A program made the translations under genes and the position numbers. 64,000 nucleotides of DNA from Methylobacterium pseudosasicola (lineage in GTDB: Bacteria > Pseudomonadota > Alphaproteobacteria > Rhizobiales > Beijerinckiaceae). Under the pieces are notes generated by a model. The model was not told where the DNA came from. It did no database searches and saw only the letters and a list, made by a program, of their open reading frames with translations. The stretch spans positions 186,001-250,000 of the forward strand of contig NZ_FOTK01000002.1 in the NCBI RefSeq assembly GCF_900114535.1, given 5' to 3'. Within the stretch, counting starts at the first letter, position 1, and each line of letters opens with the position of its first letter. Shown one piece after another: positions 57,607 to 64,000 of this stretch.

Positions 57607-57627
57607 CAAAAGGTCACGGACCTTTTG
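57607..57627. terminator. Hairpin before the SDR gene, possible terminator
   Basis: CAAAAGGT-cacgg-ACCTTTTG is an 8-bp stem 81 bases after purF, followed by GGAACTTTTT. The stem is AT-rich and the T tract is displaced, so it is only a weak terminator candidate. Confidence 0.4.
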
Positions 57628-57678
57628 AAACCGGAACTTTTTGGTCCTCCTGGCGCGGAAATGCGCTAGGTCCTGGGC

Positions 57679-58428
57679 ATGGCTGATCCTCAGAGAAAGC
57701 TCGAAGGCCGCGTGGCAGTGGTGACCGGGGCGTCCCGCGGCATCGGGCGGGCCGCCGCCCTGGCCCTGGCCGAGGCCGGCGCCCACGTGGTCGCGGTGGC
57801 CCGCACGGTCGGCGCCCTGGAGGAACTGGACGATTCCATCCGGGCGGCCGGATCCAGCGCCACCCTCGTGCCGTTCGATCTCGCCGATTACGACGCCATC
57901 GACCGGCTCGGCGCGGCGATCAACGAGCGTTGGAAGCGGCTCGACATCCTGGTCGGCAATGCCGGCATCCTCGGCGCGCTCATGCCGATCGGCCACATTA
58001 CCCCGAAGGTCTGGGGCCAGGTGATGGACGTGAACGTCACCGCCAACTGGCGCCTGATCCGCTCGCTGGACCCGCTGCTGCGCATGTCGGACGCCGGCCG
58101 GGTGGTCTTCGTCTCATCCGGGGCCGCCTCGAAATGCCGGGCCTATTGGGGGCCGTACTCGGTCTCGAAGGCGGCGCTCGAAGCGCTGGTGCGGACCTAC
58201 GCGGCGGAGACCGAGACCACCGCGATCCGGGCGATGCTGCTCAACCCGGGGCCGCTGCGCACCGGCATGCGCCGCTCGGCGATGCCGGGGGAAGATCCTG
58301 CGACCCTCAGGACCCCCGAGGACCTCGCCCCCCACTTCGTGCGGCTCGCCGCCCCGGACTGGACCGAGACCGGCAAGCTCTACGATTTCCCCGCCGACCG
58401 GGTGCTGCAGTTCCGCGCGCCCGAGTAG
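57679..58428 (+). CDS. SDR family oxidoreductase
   Basis: This 249-residue short-chain dehydrogenase has TGASRGIGRAAALALAEAG for the cofactor, VGNAGILGALMP in place of the NNAG motif, and the active site Ser in FVSSGAASKC with Tyr-Lys in YSVSKAALEAL. It ends ...RVLQFRAPE. Its substrate is unknown. It lies 63 bases before the dmrA-like gene, so the two may be co-transcribed. Confidence 0.9.
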   Translation: MADPQRKLEGRVAVVTGASRGIGRAAALALAEAGAHVVAVARTVGALEELDDSIRAAGSSATLVPFDLADYDAIDRLGAAINERWKRLDILVGNAGILGALMPIGHITPKVWGQVMDVNVTANWRLIRSLDPLLRMSDAGRVVFVSSGAASKCRAYWGPYSVSKAALEALVRTYAAETETTAIRAMLLNPGPLRTGMRRSAMPGEDPATLRTPEDLAPHFVRLAAPDWTETGKLYDFPADRVLQFRAPE

Positions 58429-58491
58429 AGGGGTCCGGGGCCTGCGGCCCCGGCGGGTTGCGGGCGGAGCCCGCATGGGTTGGGATTTACG

Positions 58492-58902
58492 ATGATCGAC
58501 GTCCGCTGCATCTGTGCGATCGGCCTGCGCGGCCAACTCGGCCTGAACGGGCACCTGCCCTGGGAGGGCAACACCGATCCGCTGTTCGTGGAGGACGTGA
58601 CGCGCTTCTTCGCGCTCACCATGGGCCACGTGCTGATCGCCGGGCCGAAGACCGTGGCCTCGGTCCCCGAATTCGCCTTCAAGGACCGCACCATCGACGT
58701 GATCCGCAGTCACGAGGATCCGGAGCAGGTGCTCAAGCGCTATCCGGGCCGACGGATCTTCGTGGGCGGCGGCATCGCGGTGTGGAACGTCTACGCCCGG
58801 TACATCCAGAACTGGGACATCACGCGCCTGCCCTATGACGGCGAGGCCGACCGCTGGTTCGACCCGGCTTGGCTGGTGGGCGGGGCGCTGCGCTCGGCGT
58901 AA
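58492..58902 (+). CDS. dmrA: DHFR-like protein, probable dihydromethanopterin reductase DmrA
   Basis: This 136-residue protein with a dihydrofolate-reductase fold has the opening CAIGLRGQLGLNGHLPWEGN with the conserved Leu-Pro-Trp. A phosphate/NADPH segment MGHVLIAGPKTVASVPEF and GRRIFVGGGIAVWNVYARY follow. It is shorter than normal DHFR (about 160). The pattern matches the small DHFR-like DmrA of methylobacteria, which reduces dihydromethanopterin for the H4MPT C1 pathway; I rely on memory for that match. ATG 58492 is chosen over TTG 58480. A true folA product is the alternative. Confidence 0.72.
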   Translation: MIDVRCICAIGLRGQLGLNGHLPWEGNTDPLFVEDVTRFFALTMGHVLIAGPKTVASVPEFAFKDRTIDVIRSHEDPEQVLKRYPGRRIFVGGGIAVWNVYARYIQNWDITRLPYDGEADRWFDPAWLVGGALRSA

Positions 58903-58943
58903 GCCGCTGGACAGGTCGCCGGTGCGCTTCCTATCATCGGCTC

Positions 58944-59192
58944 ATGAGCGAGCACAGCGTCCAGGACGCGGAGCGAAACCTCACCGACCTGATTGACCGC
59001 GCGCTCTCGGGGGAGGGCGTCGTGATCACGCGCGACGGGCGACCGGTGGCGACGCTGAACCCGATCCGTCGGGCCGGACGCCCGATCACCGCCGAAGACC
59101 TCGATTGGCTCGCCCTGCGTCGCGTGCCGATGCGGGTGCCCACGCAGGATGCCGGCCAGCTGGTTCGCGCCCTCCGCGACGACGAGTGGTGA
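58944..59192 (+). CDS. Phd/YefM-type antitoxin without an intact toxin
   Basis: This 82-residue protein has a Phd/YefM fold: SEHSVQDAERNLTDLIDRAL is the dimer helix, and GEGVVITRDGRPVATLNPI forms the strands with the usual RDGRPVA motif. Such proteins neutralise Doc or VapC-type toxins. The gene ends TGGTGA, so a GTG overlaps its stop exactly where a partner would begin. The next codons read VRASL and then lose any toxin resemblance. It looks like an orphan antitoxin. Confidence 0.75.
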   Translation: MSEHSVQDAERNLTDLIDRALSGEGVVITRDGRPVATLNPIRRAGRPITAEDLDWLALRRVPMRVPTQDAGQLVRALRDDEW

Positions 59193-59384
59193 GGGCTTCC
59201 TTGATGCCAATAGCCGGTCACCATGCTGACGATGTGAGATTTTTAACTCTAAACATCGCCAACCAAGCAAATCCGTATGTCGGGCGCTCGCTGGTGAAGG
59301 CCGTTTGTGGCCGGGGACAAGTGTTCCTTGCTCGCCCGTTTCGGATATGCCTAGCTGGAACGTCTGCGGCGCTGAGCAAAGACT

Positions 59385-59822
59385 ATGTCGCGTGTTCGAA
59401 TTCGCGGCGTCGAGGTATGCGACGCTTCAATGATTGCCTTACTTATGCGGGGTCTTGGGTTTGATCACGCCCCGGATGAGATCGAGCGACGATTGAGCCT
59501 CGCCGAGAACAGTAACACCGATCCTGCATTCCTAGCGGAAGGCGCTACAGGCAAACCTCTCGGTCTTCTCGCCGTTCACATTGCGCCGCTACTCTTCTAT
59601 CCGCAGCCCCTAGCTCGGATCACGACGCTCGTTGTTGCCGAAGACGAACGGCGGCATGGGGTCGGGCGACAGCTTGTTGAGTTCGCTTATGAACTCGCCA
59701 AGAGCGCCGGGTGCGATACGCTTGAACTCACGACTGGTCTCGACCGAGCGAGTGCTCATGCGTTTTACGAGGCAATCGGCTTTCATCGATCGGCGCTCCG
59801 GATGCATCGCCGCATTAAGTGA
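59385..59822 (+). CDS. GNAT family N-acetyltransferase
   Basis: This 145-residue single-domain acetyltransferase has motif A for acetyl-CoA as RITTLVVAEDERRHGVGRQLVEF and motif B as LTTGLDRASAHAFYEAIGFHR. The N-terminus RIRGVEVCDASMIALLMRGL is typical. The substrate is unknown. GC and codon use are lower than in the surrounding genes, which suggests lateral gain. It follows about 190 bases of non-coding sequence after the orphan antitoxin. Confidence 0.82.
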   Translation: MSRVRIRGVEVCDASMIALLMRGLGFDHAPDEIERRLSLAENSNTDPAFLAEGATGKPLGLLAVHIAPLLFYPQPLARITTLVVAEDERRHGVGRQLVEFAYELAKSAGCDTLELTTGLDRASAHAFYEAIGFHRSALRMHRRIK

Positions 59823-60082
59823 ATCGCGCCCCTCGACCATCAGCGAGCCGCCATGAAGCGCGGAGGCGGGCGTTCCACCATGATGGTAGTTCCTCCCCAT
59901 AGTAGCTGTCCCGCATCGCGCTGAACCCAGGCTCCGCTTCGCGGATTCGATGTGACGTTCGACAAAATAGCTCCGATGCCAGCACACTCCGACTTCCGGT
60001 CGTTACCGGATAGGTCGTCGCGCTACCGTCGAAACCCTATCCGCCGCTGCTATGTGATGGCGATGGCCCGCCGGAGACGCAG
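59823..60082. other. Gap after the GNAT gene
   Basis: About 260 bases of mixed composition between the GNAT and carboxylate-amine ligase genes. A minus-strand frame is open here, but its continuation is antisense to the GNAT gene and has no recognisable domain. I see no gene. Confidence 0.35.
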
Positions 60083-61201
60083 ATGAGCGCCCACAGCTAC
60101 CGCTTCGGCATCGAAGAAGAGTATTTCCTCGCCGATGCCGAGACCCGCGGCACGCCCCGAGGCGACCTCGCCGGGTTCCATGCCCGGGTGAAGGCGGAGC
60201 TGCCCGAGACGGGGCGCGAGCTGGTCGCCGCGCAGGTCGAACTCTGCACGCCGCCGCTGGCCGATGCGCAGGCCGCCCGGGACAATCTCGGTGGGCAGCG
60301 GAGGCAACTCGCCGGCATCGCGGCCGAGAACGGGTTGAGCCTCTTGGCCTGCGGCACTCATCCGCTCGCCCGCTGGTCCCGCCAGACCGCAACGGACGGC
60401 GCGCGCTACAAGGGCATCCTCTCGGATGTCGGCATCGCGGCACGGCGGGCGCTGATCTGCGGCATGCATGTCCATGTCGAGGTGCCGGACCCGGAGGCGC
60501 GGGTCGACCTGATGAACCGGCTGCTGCCGTTCCAGCCGCTGCTGCTGGCGCTCTCGGCCTCCTCGCCGTTCTGGCAGGGGGAGGCGACCGGGCTGATGGC
60601 CTACCGGCTCAGCGTCTTCGGCGAATTGCCCCGCACCGGCCTCCCCGAGCTTTTTTTGGACGCAGCCGCCCATGCGCGGTTCGTGGACATCATGACCCGC
60701 TCCGGCGCCATCGCGGATGCCAGTTTTCTGTGGTGGTCCCTGCGGCCGTCGATCAAGTTCCCGACCCTGGAGCTGCGCATCGCCGATGCCTGTACCCGGC
60801 TCGACGATTCGCTCTGCGTCGCCGCCCTGTACCGCTGCCTGGTGCGCCTGTGCGTGCGCCGGCCCGACCTCAATGCCGGGCTCGACGGCGTCTCGCGGGC
60901 GCTTGCCTCGGAGAACCTGTGGCGGGCCCAGCACAGCGGCGTGCGCGCGACGCTGATCGACGAAGCAAAGGCCGAGGCTGTGCCGTTCGCCGATGCGCTG
61001 GAGGCGGTCCTCGCCCTGGTGGAGGAGGATGCGGATGCGCTGGGCTGCACCGCGGATGTCGCTCGCGCCCGAGCGATCGTCACCGAGGGCACCAGCGCGG
61101 ACGGGCAGGTCGGGGCGTTCGAGGCGGCACTGGCCGACGGAAAGGACGAGCGCGCCGCCTTGGCCTCTGCCGTGGACTGGATCGCCGATGCGTCCCGGTG
61201 A
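60083..61201 (+). CDS. Carboxylate-amine ligase (YbdK/glutamate-cysteine ligase type 2)
   Basis: This 372-residue protein of the GCS2 family has the metal/ATP motif YRFGIEEEYFLADAETRGTP at the start, then GREVLVAAQVEL-like ELVAAQVELCTPP, GMHVHVEVPDPEARVDLMNR and PTLELRIADACTRLDD. Members form gamma-glutamyl-type amide bonds, weakly making gamma-glutamylcysteine in E. coli (YbdK); the true substrate is unclear. Length is normal. It is followed by a palindromic repeat pair, and the next gene (der) is convergent. Confidence 0.9.
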   Translation: MSAHSYRFGIEEEYFLADAETRGTPRGDLAGFHARVKAELPETGRELVAAQVELCTPPLADAQAARDNLGGQRRQLAGIAAENGLSLLACGTHPLARWSRQTATDGARYKGILSDVGIAARRALICGMHVHVEVPDPEARVDLMNRLLPFQPLLLALSASSPFWQGEATGLMAYRLSVFGELPRTGLPELFLDAAAHARFVDIMTRSGAIADASFLWWSLRPSIKFPTLELRIADACTRLDDSLCVAALYRCLVRLCVRRPDLNAGLDGVSRALASENLWRAQHSGVRATLIDEAKAEAVPFADALEAVLALVEEDADALGCTADVARARAIVTEGTSADGQVGAFEAALADGKDERAALASAVDWIADASR

Positions 61202-61224
61202 CCGCTCTGCGCGCGCCCCATTTC

Positions 61225-61314
61225 GTCATCGCGCGCGCAGCGAAGCGACCCAGGGATGCACCACACCCGAGGATCGCGCGCTGCCCTGGGTTGCTTCGCT
61301 GCGCTCGCAATGAC
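61225..61314. repeat. Inverted pair of 31-nt repeats, short spacer (pair E/F)
   Basis: A third pair of the 31-base core stands at 61225-61255 (four differences from the others) and inverted at 61284-61314 (near perfect). Only 28 bases separate them. It lies between two convergent genes, 24 bases after the stop of the carboxylate-amine ligase. Same family as 41004-41222 and 41366-41777. Confidence 0.8.
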
Positions 61315-61340
61315 GGCGCGATCTTTCGGCTGGAAACGCC

Positions 61341-62693
61341 TCAGCCCTTGTCGAACGGGTTCTGCGAGGTCCGCAGGCTGAGCCGGATCGGCGTGCCCGG
61401 CAGCTCGAACGCCTCGCGCAGGCCGTTGACCAGGTAGCGGGTGTAGGATTTCGGCAGGGCGTTGAGCTGGTTGCCGAACAGCGCGAAATGCGGCGGCCGG
61501 CTCTTCACCTGGGTGGCGTAGCGGATCTTGATCCGCCGGCCCGACACCGCCGGGGGCGGGTTGCGGGAGGTCGCCTCGTTCAGCCAGTCGTTGATGCGCG
61601 AGGTCGAGATCCGTTTGTCCCAGACTTCCGAGGCCTGCACCACCGCCTGCATGAGCTTGTCCAGGCCCTCGCCGGCGAGCCCCGAGAGCGGCACCACCGC
61701 GACGCCGCGCACCTGCGGCAGCAGGCGCGTACAATCCTCGCGCAGCTGCTTAAGCAGGCCGGGCTGGTCGGCCACGAGGTCCCACTTGTTGAGGCCGATC
61801 ACCACGGCCCGGCCCTCGCTCTCGACCAGGTCGATGATGGTGAGGTCCTGCTTCTCGAAGGGGATCGTGGCGTCGAGCAGCACCACCACCACCTCGGCGA
61901 AGCGCACGGCGCGCAACCCGTCCGAAACCGCAAGCTTCTCCAGCTTGTCGTCGATCCGGGCGCGGCGGCGCATCCCGGCGGTGTCGTGGAGCTTGATCTT
62001 CCGGCCGCGCCACTCCCAATCCAGCGAGATCGAATCGCGGGTGATGCCGGCCTCGGGGCCGACCAGCAGCCGATCCTCGCCGAGCATCCGGTTGATCAGC
62101 GTCGACTTGCCGGCGTTGGGGCGGCCGACGATGGCGACCTTGAGGGAGCGGCCGCCAGGGGCGTCCTCGTCCGCGTCGTCATCCTCCGGGTCAGGCTTGG
62201 GCAGGACGCCCTTCAGCGCCTCGTGCAGCTCGCCCAGGCCCTCACCATGCTCGGCCGAGAACGGGATCGGGTCGCCGAGCCCGAGGGTGAAGGCCTCGTA
62301 GGCGCCCGCGAGCCCGGTGCCGCCCTCAGCCTTGTTGGCGATGAGGATCACCGGGCAGCCGGCCCGGCGCACCAGCTCCGCGAAGGGCTGGTCGGCCGGC
62401 AGCACGCCGGCGCGGGCATCGATCACGAACAGCACCACGTCGGCGGCGAGGATCGCCGCCTCCGTCTGCATCCGCATCCGGCCCATGAGGGTCGCGGCGT
62501 CCGATTCCTCGAGCCCGGCGGTGTCGATCACCCGGAAGTGGAGGCCGCCGAACGCGACATCGCCCTCGCGCCGGTCGCGAGTCACCCCCGGCCGATCGTC
62601 CACGAGCGCGAGCTTCTTGCCCACGAGGCGGTTGAACAGGGTCGACTTGCCGACGTTCGGCCTCCCGACGATCGCGACGGTCGGCATGTCCAT
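61341..62693 (-). CDS. der: Ribosome biogenesis GTPase Der (EngA)
   Basis: This 450-residue protein has two tandem GTPase domains and a KH-like C-terminal domain. G1 motifs are [14 protein letters not shown] and [15 protein letters not shown]4 motifs are ANKAEG and LNKWDL. The KH-like domain holds [20 protein letters not shown]. It is essential for 50S subunit maturation. The linker between the GTPase domains is acidic ([13 protein letters not shown]). The start is 62693 (MDMPTV) or 62687 (MPTVAIV). It follows the YfgM-like gene on the same strand, as in many proteobacteria. Confidence 0.97.
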   Translation of the reverse strand: MDMPTVAIVGRPNVGKSTLFNRLVGKKLALVDDRPGVTRDRREGDVAFGGLHFRVIDTAGLEESDAATLMGRMRMQTEAAILAADVVLFVIDARAGVLPADQPFAELVRRAGCPVILIANKAEGGTGLAGAYEAFTLGLGDPIPFSAEHGEGLGELHEALKGVLPKPDPEDDDADEDAPGGRSLKVAIVGRPNAGKSTLINRMLGEDRLLVGPEAGITRDSISLDWEWRGRKIKLHDTAGMRRRARIDDKLEKLAVSDGLRAVRFAEVVVVLLDATIPFEKQDLTIIDLVESEGRAVVIGLNKWDLVADQPGLLKQLREDCTRLLPQVRGVAVVPLSGLAGEGLDKLMQAVVQASEVWDKRISTSRINDWLNEATSRNPPPAVSGRRIKIRYATQVKSRPPHFALFGNQLNALPKSYTRYLVNGLREAFELPGTPIRLSLRTSQNPFDKG

Positions 62694-62721
62694 GGTATGT
62701 CTCGAAATGGTCGAAGAAAAA

Positions 62722-63432
62722 TCAGCGCGTGATCGGCGGGGGCGGGGCGGCAACCTCGGGCTTGGCCTCGGTCACGGTGACCGGGCCGCCCGCCACGAGG
62801 GCCGCGTAGACCTCGATCCGCTCACGCAGGTTCCGGGGCGTCTCGGGATCGGCGACCAGCTGGTCGAACCAGCGGCCGGCCTCCTCGAAATCGCCCTTCT
62901 TCAGGGCGGCGAGGCCCAGCATCTCGCGGGCGGTGTGGCGGAACGGCGTGCCGGCGGCGAGCCCCTGAAGGTTGGCGAGCGCCGGGTCCGGGTTCGGGCT
63001 GTCGAGGCGCAGCAGCGCGGCGCGCAGGCGCGCGAGGTCGCGCAGGCCGTCGCCGAGGCCGGTGTCGCCGGCGAGCGTGTCGAATTCCTTCGCGCCCGCT
63101 TCCGCATCGCGCTTGCTGGTCTCGGCTGCCGAGCGGAACCGGGCGAGCAGGCGGTAGCCGGCCGGGCCCTGGACCTCCAGCGCGTCGAACACCTTGTCGG
63201 CCTCCGCGACCTTGCCGTCGCGGGCCAGCCGGTTTGCCTCGTCGAACTGCACCGAGGCGGCCTCGGCGGCGGCGCGCTGCTGGGTCTGCCAGTAGCGGTA
63301 GCCGGCGACGCCCACCACCAGCAGCACGGCGAGCGCGATGATCACGCCGCTGTAGCGCTTCCAGATCTGGAGGATCCGGTCGCGGCGATAGTCCTCGTCG
63401 ACTTCGCGAATGAACTCGTTGTTCTCGGCCAT
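62722..63432 (-). CDS. YfgM-like TPR membrane protein
   Basis: This 236-residue protein of the YfgM/TPR_21 family has one N-terminal membrane helix ([21 protein letters not shown], about residues 27-47) and a periplasmic TPR-like domain. That domain reads [20 protein letters not shown] and [22 protein letters not shown]. YfgM cooperates with the SecYEG translocon and periplasmic chaperones in E. coli. The location just before der (29 bases) is conserved (yfgM-bamB-der in enterics; bamB is missing between them here). ATG 63435 is an alternative start. Confidence 0.87.
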   Translation of the reverse strand: MAENNEFIREVDEDYRRDRILQIWKRYSGVIIALAVLLVVGVAGYRYWQTQQRAAAEAASVQFDEANRLARDGKVAEADKVFDALEVQGPAGYRLLARFRSAAETSKRDAEAGAKEFDTLAGDTGLGDGLRDLARLRAALLRLDSPNPDPALANLQGLAAGTPFRHTAREMLGLAALKKGDFEEAGRWFDQLVADPETPRNLRERIEVYAALVAGGPVTVTEAKPEVAAPPPPITR

Positions 63433-63538
63433 CATATCCCGGCCCGCGCCAATCGGCGGGCCACCTTGCACAGCTATCGAGCCCCGCGCCTAACACACGG
63501 GCGCCGGGTTGGCGACAGCGGGCGTGGGCTGCGTGGCC

Positions 63539-64000
63539 TCAGGCGGTGCCGGGCCAGACCGACACGCCGATCAGCGGGTAGTGCAGGTAGCGGCTGAACA
63601 CGAACCAGAATGCCGTCCCGATCACCACGGCCAGGATGTCGTTGCGCCAGCCATGCGGGGCCGCGACGGCGCCGCCGTGCTGGGCGACCACCGCCCCCGG
63701 GGCGAGCGCCCGGCGCTTGGCGCTGATCCGGGCCGCCACCGCCCAGGCGAGGAAGCCCCCGAACAGCAGGATCGAGCCGAGATCGCCGTTCGCGAGCAGG
63801 TGGGCGGTGGCCCAGATCTTCACGGCGAGCAGCATCGGGTGCTTGGCCTTGGCCCGGATATGGCCCGGCAGGTAGGCGGCGGCGAGGCAGATGAAGGCGA
63901 GCCAGACCAGCGTCAGGGCGAGGTGGCGCGTCCAGACCGGCGGATCCCAGACCGGGATGTAGCCGCTGAGCCGGTAATCGTGGAAGCCGATCCCGATCAG
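63539..64000 (-). CDS. NnrU family membrane protein (5' end outside window)
   Basis: The last 153 residues of an NnrU-domain membrane protein run in from beyond the right edge. Helices HLALTLVWLAFICLAAAYLP, the family motif GHIRAKAKHPMLLAVKIWAT with AHLLANGDLGSILLFGGFLA, and a C-terminal helix (ILAVVIGTAFWFVFSRYLHY) are visible. NnrU is needed for nitrite/nitric-oxide reductase expression in some bacteria; most homologues have unknown function. The start codon is not in the window. Confidence 0.88.
   Translation of the reverse strand: MIGIGFHDYRLSGYIPVWDPPVWTRHLALTLVWLAFICLAAAYLPGHIRAKAKHPMLLAVKIWATAHLLANGDLGSILLFGGFLAWAVAARISAKRRALAPGAVVAQHGGAVAAPHGWRNDILAVVIGTAFWFVFSRYLHYPLIGVSVWPGTA

Noticed and set aside
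59610..59987. Minus-strand frame over the end of the GNAT gene
   Set aside because: No start with a ribosome site and no domain; most of it is antisense to the acetyltransferase.

Overview
The window is GC-rich chromosomal DNA from an alphaproteobacterium, most likely Methylobacterium or a close relative in the Methylobacteriaceae. The best markers are a XoxF-type methanol dehydrogenase (5247-7013), a small dihydrofolate-reductase-like protein that resembles the dihydromethanopterin reductase DmrA (58492-58902), a Ros/MucR zinc-finger regulator (31705-32127) and an OpgG/OpgH glucan pair. Assignment to this group is inference from gene content; no rRNA or tRNA gene was recognised in the window.

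Layout. 0-2.8 kb: a MocR-type regulator, then a lower-GC patch with the tail of a serine recombinase fused by an ATGA overlap to a nitrilase-family gene, which looks acquired. 2.9-7.0 kb: a LysM protein, a LOG-family phosphoribohydrolase and an orphan xoxF. 7.4-13.6 kb: a PAP2-phosphatase autotransporter that has lost its beta-barrel and abuts kup, then ispG. 13.9-19.2 kb: patatin phospholipase, chemoreceptor, exported glutathione peroxidase, and an ECF sigma/anti-sigma pair. 19.3-22.6 kb: a tight nucleoside-salvage operon (cdd, purine nucleoside phosphorylase, deoC, deoA). 22.6-29.7 kb: a His-rich exported protein, RidA, a phospholipid methyltransferase-like protein, dnaK-dnaJ, YqgE. 29.9-38.6 kb: peroxiredoxin, Mrr-like nuclease, MucR, a large acyl-CoA synthetase/GNAT fusion, an L,D-transpeptidase and an acyltransferase. 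38.5-48.4 kb: GH10 xylanase, an SDR, a GIY-YIG nuclease framed by inverted repeats, zwf, divergent opgG/opgH and a second L,D-transpeptidase. 48.4-55.2 kb: cupin, RelE-type and MazF-type toxin-antitoxin pairs, a DUF971 protein, moaA, radA, alr and a queuosine-precursor transporter. 55.3-64.0 kb: cvpA-purF, SDR, dmrA-like gene, orphan Phd antitoxin, GNAT, YbdK-type ligase, der, a YfgM-like membrane protein and a partial NnrU gene.

Most of the window is ordinary housekeeping and envelope/stress DNA. Its distinctive layer is repeats: at least five families of short palindromic or paired-inverted elements sit between genes. One family, with a 31-nt core, occurs as three inverted pairs, and one of those pairs encloses nothing but a 95-residue GIY-YIG nuclease gene. 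That arrangement resembles REPIN/RAYT biology with a different enzyme, and is the best candidate here for an undescribed system. Other oddities are the barrel-less autotransporter that is open in frame across kup, a charge-reversed chemoreceptor hairpin, and an orphan antitoxin followed by what may be a toxin stub.
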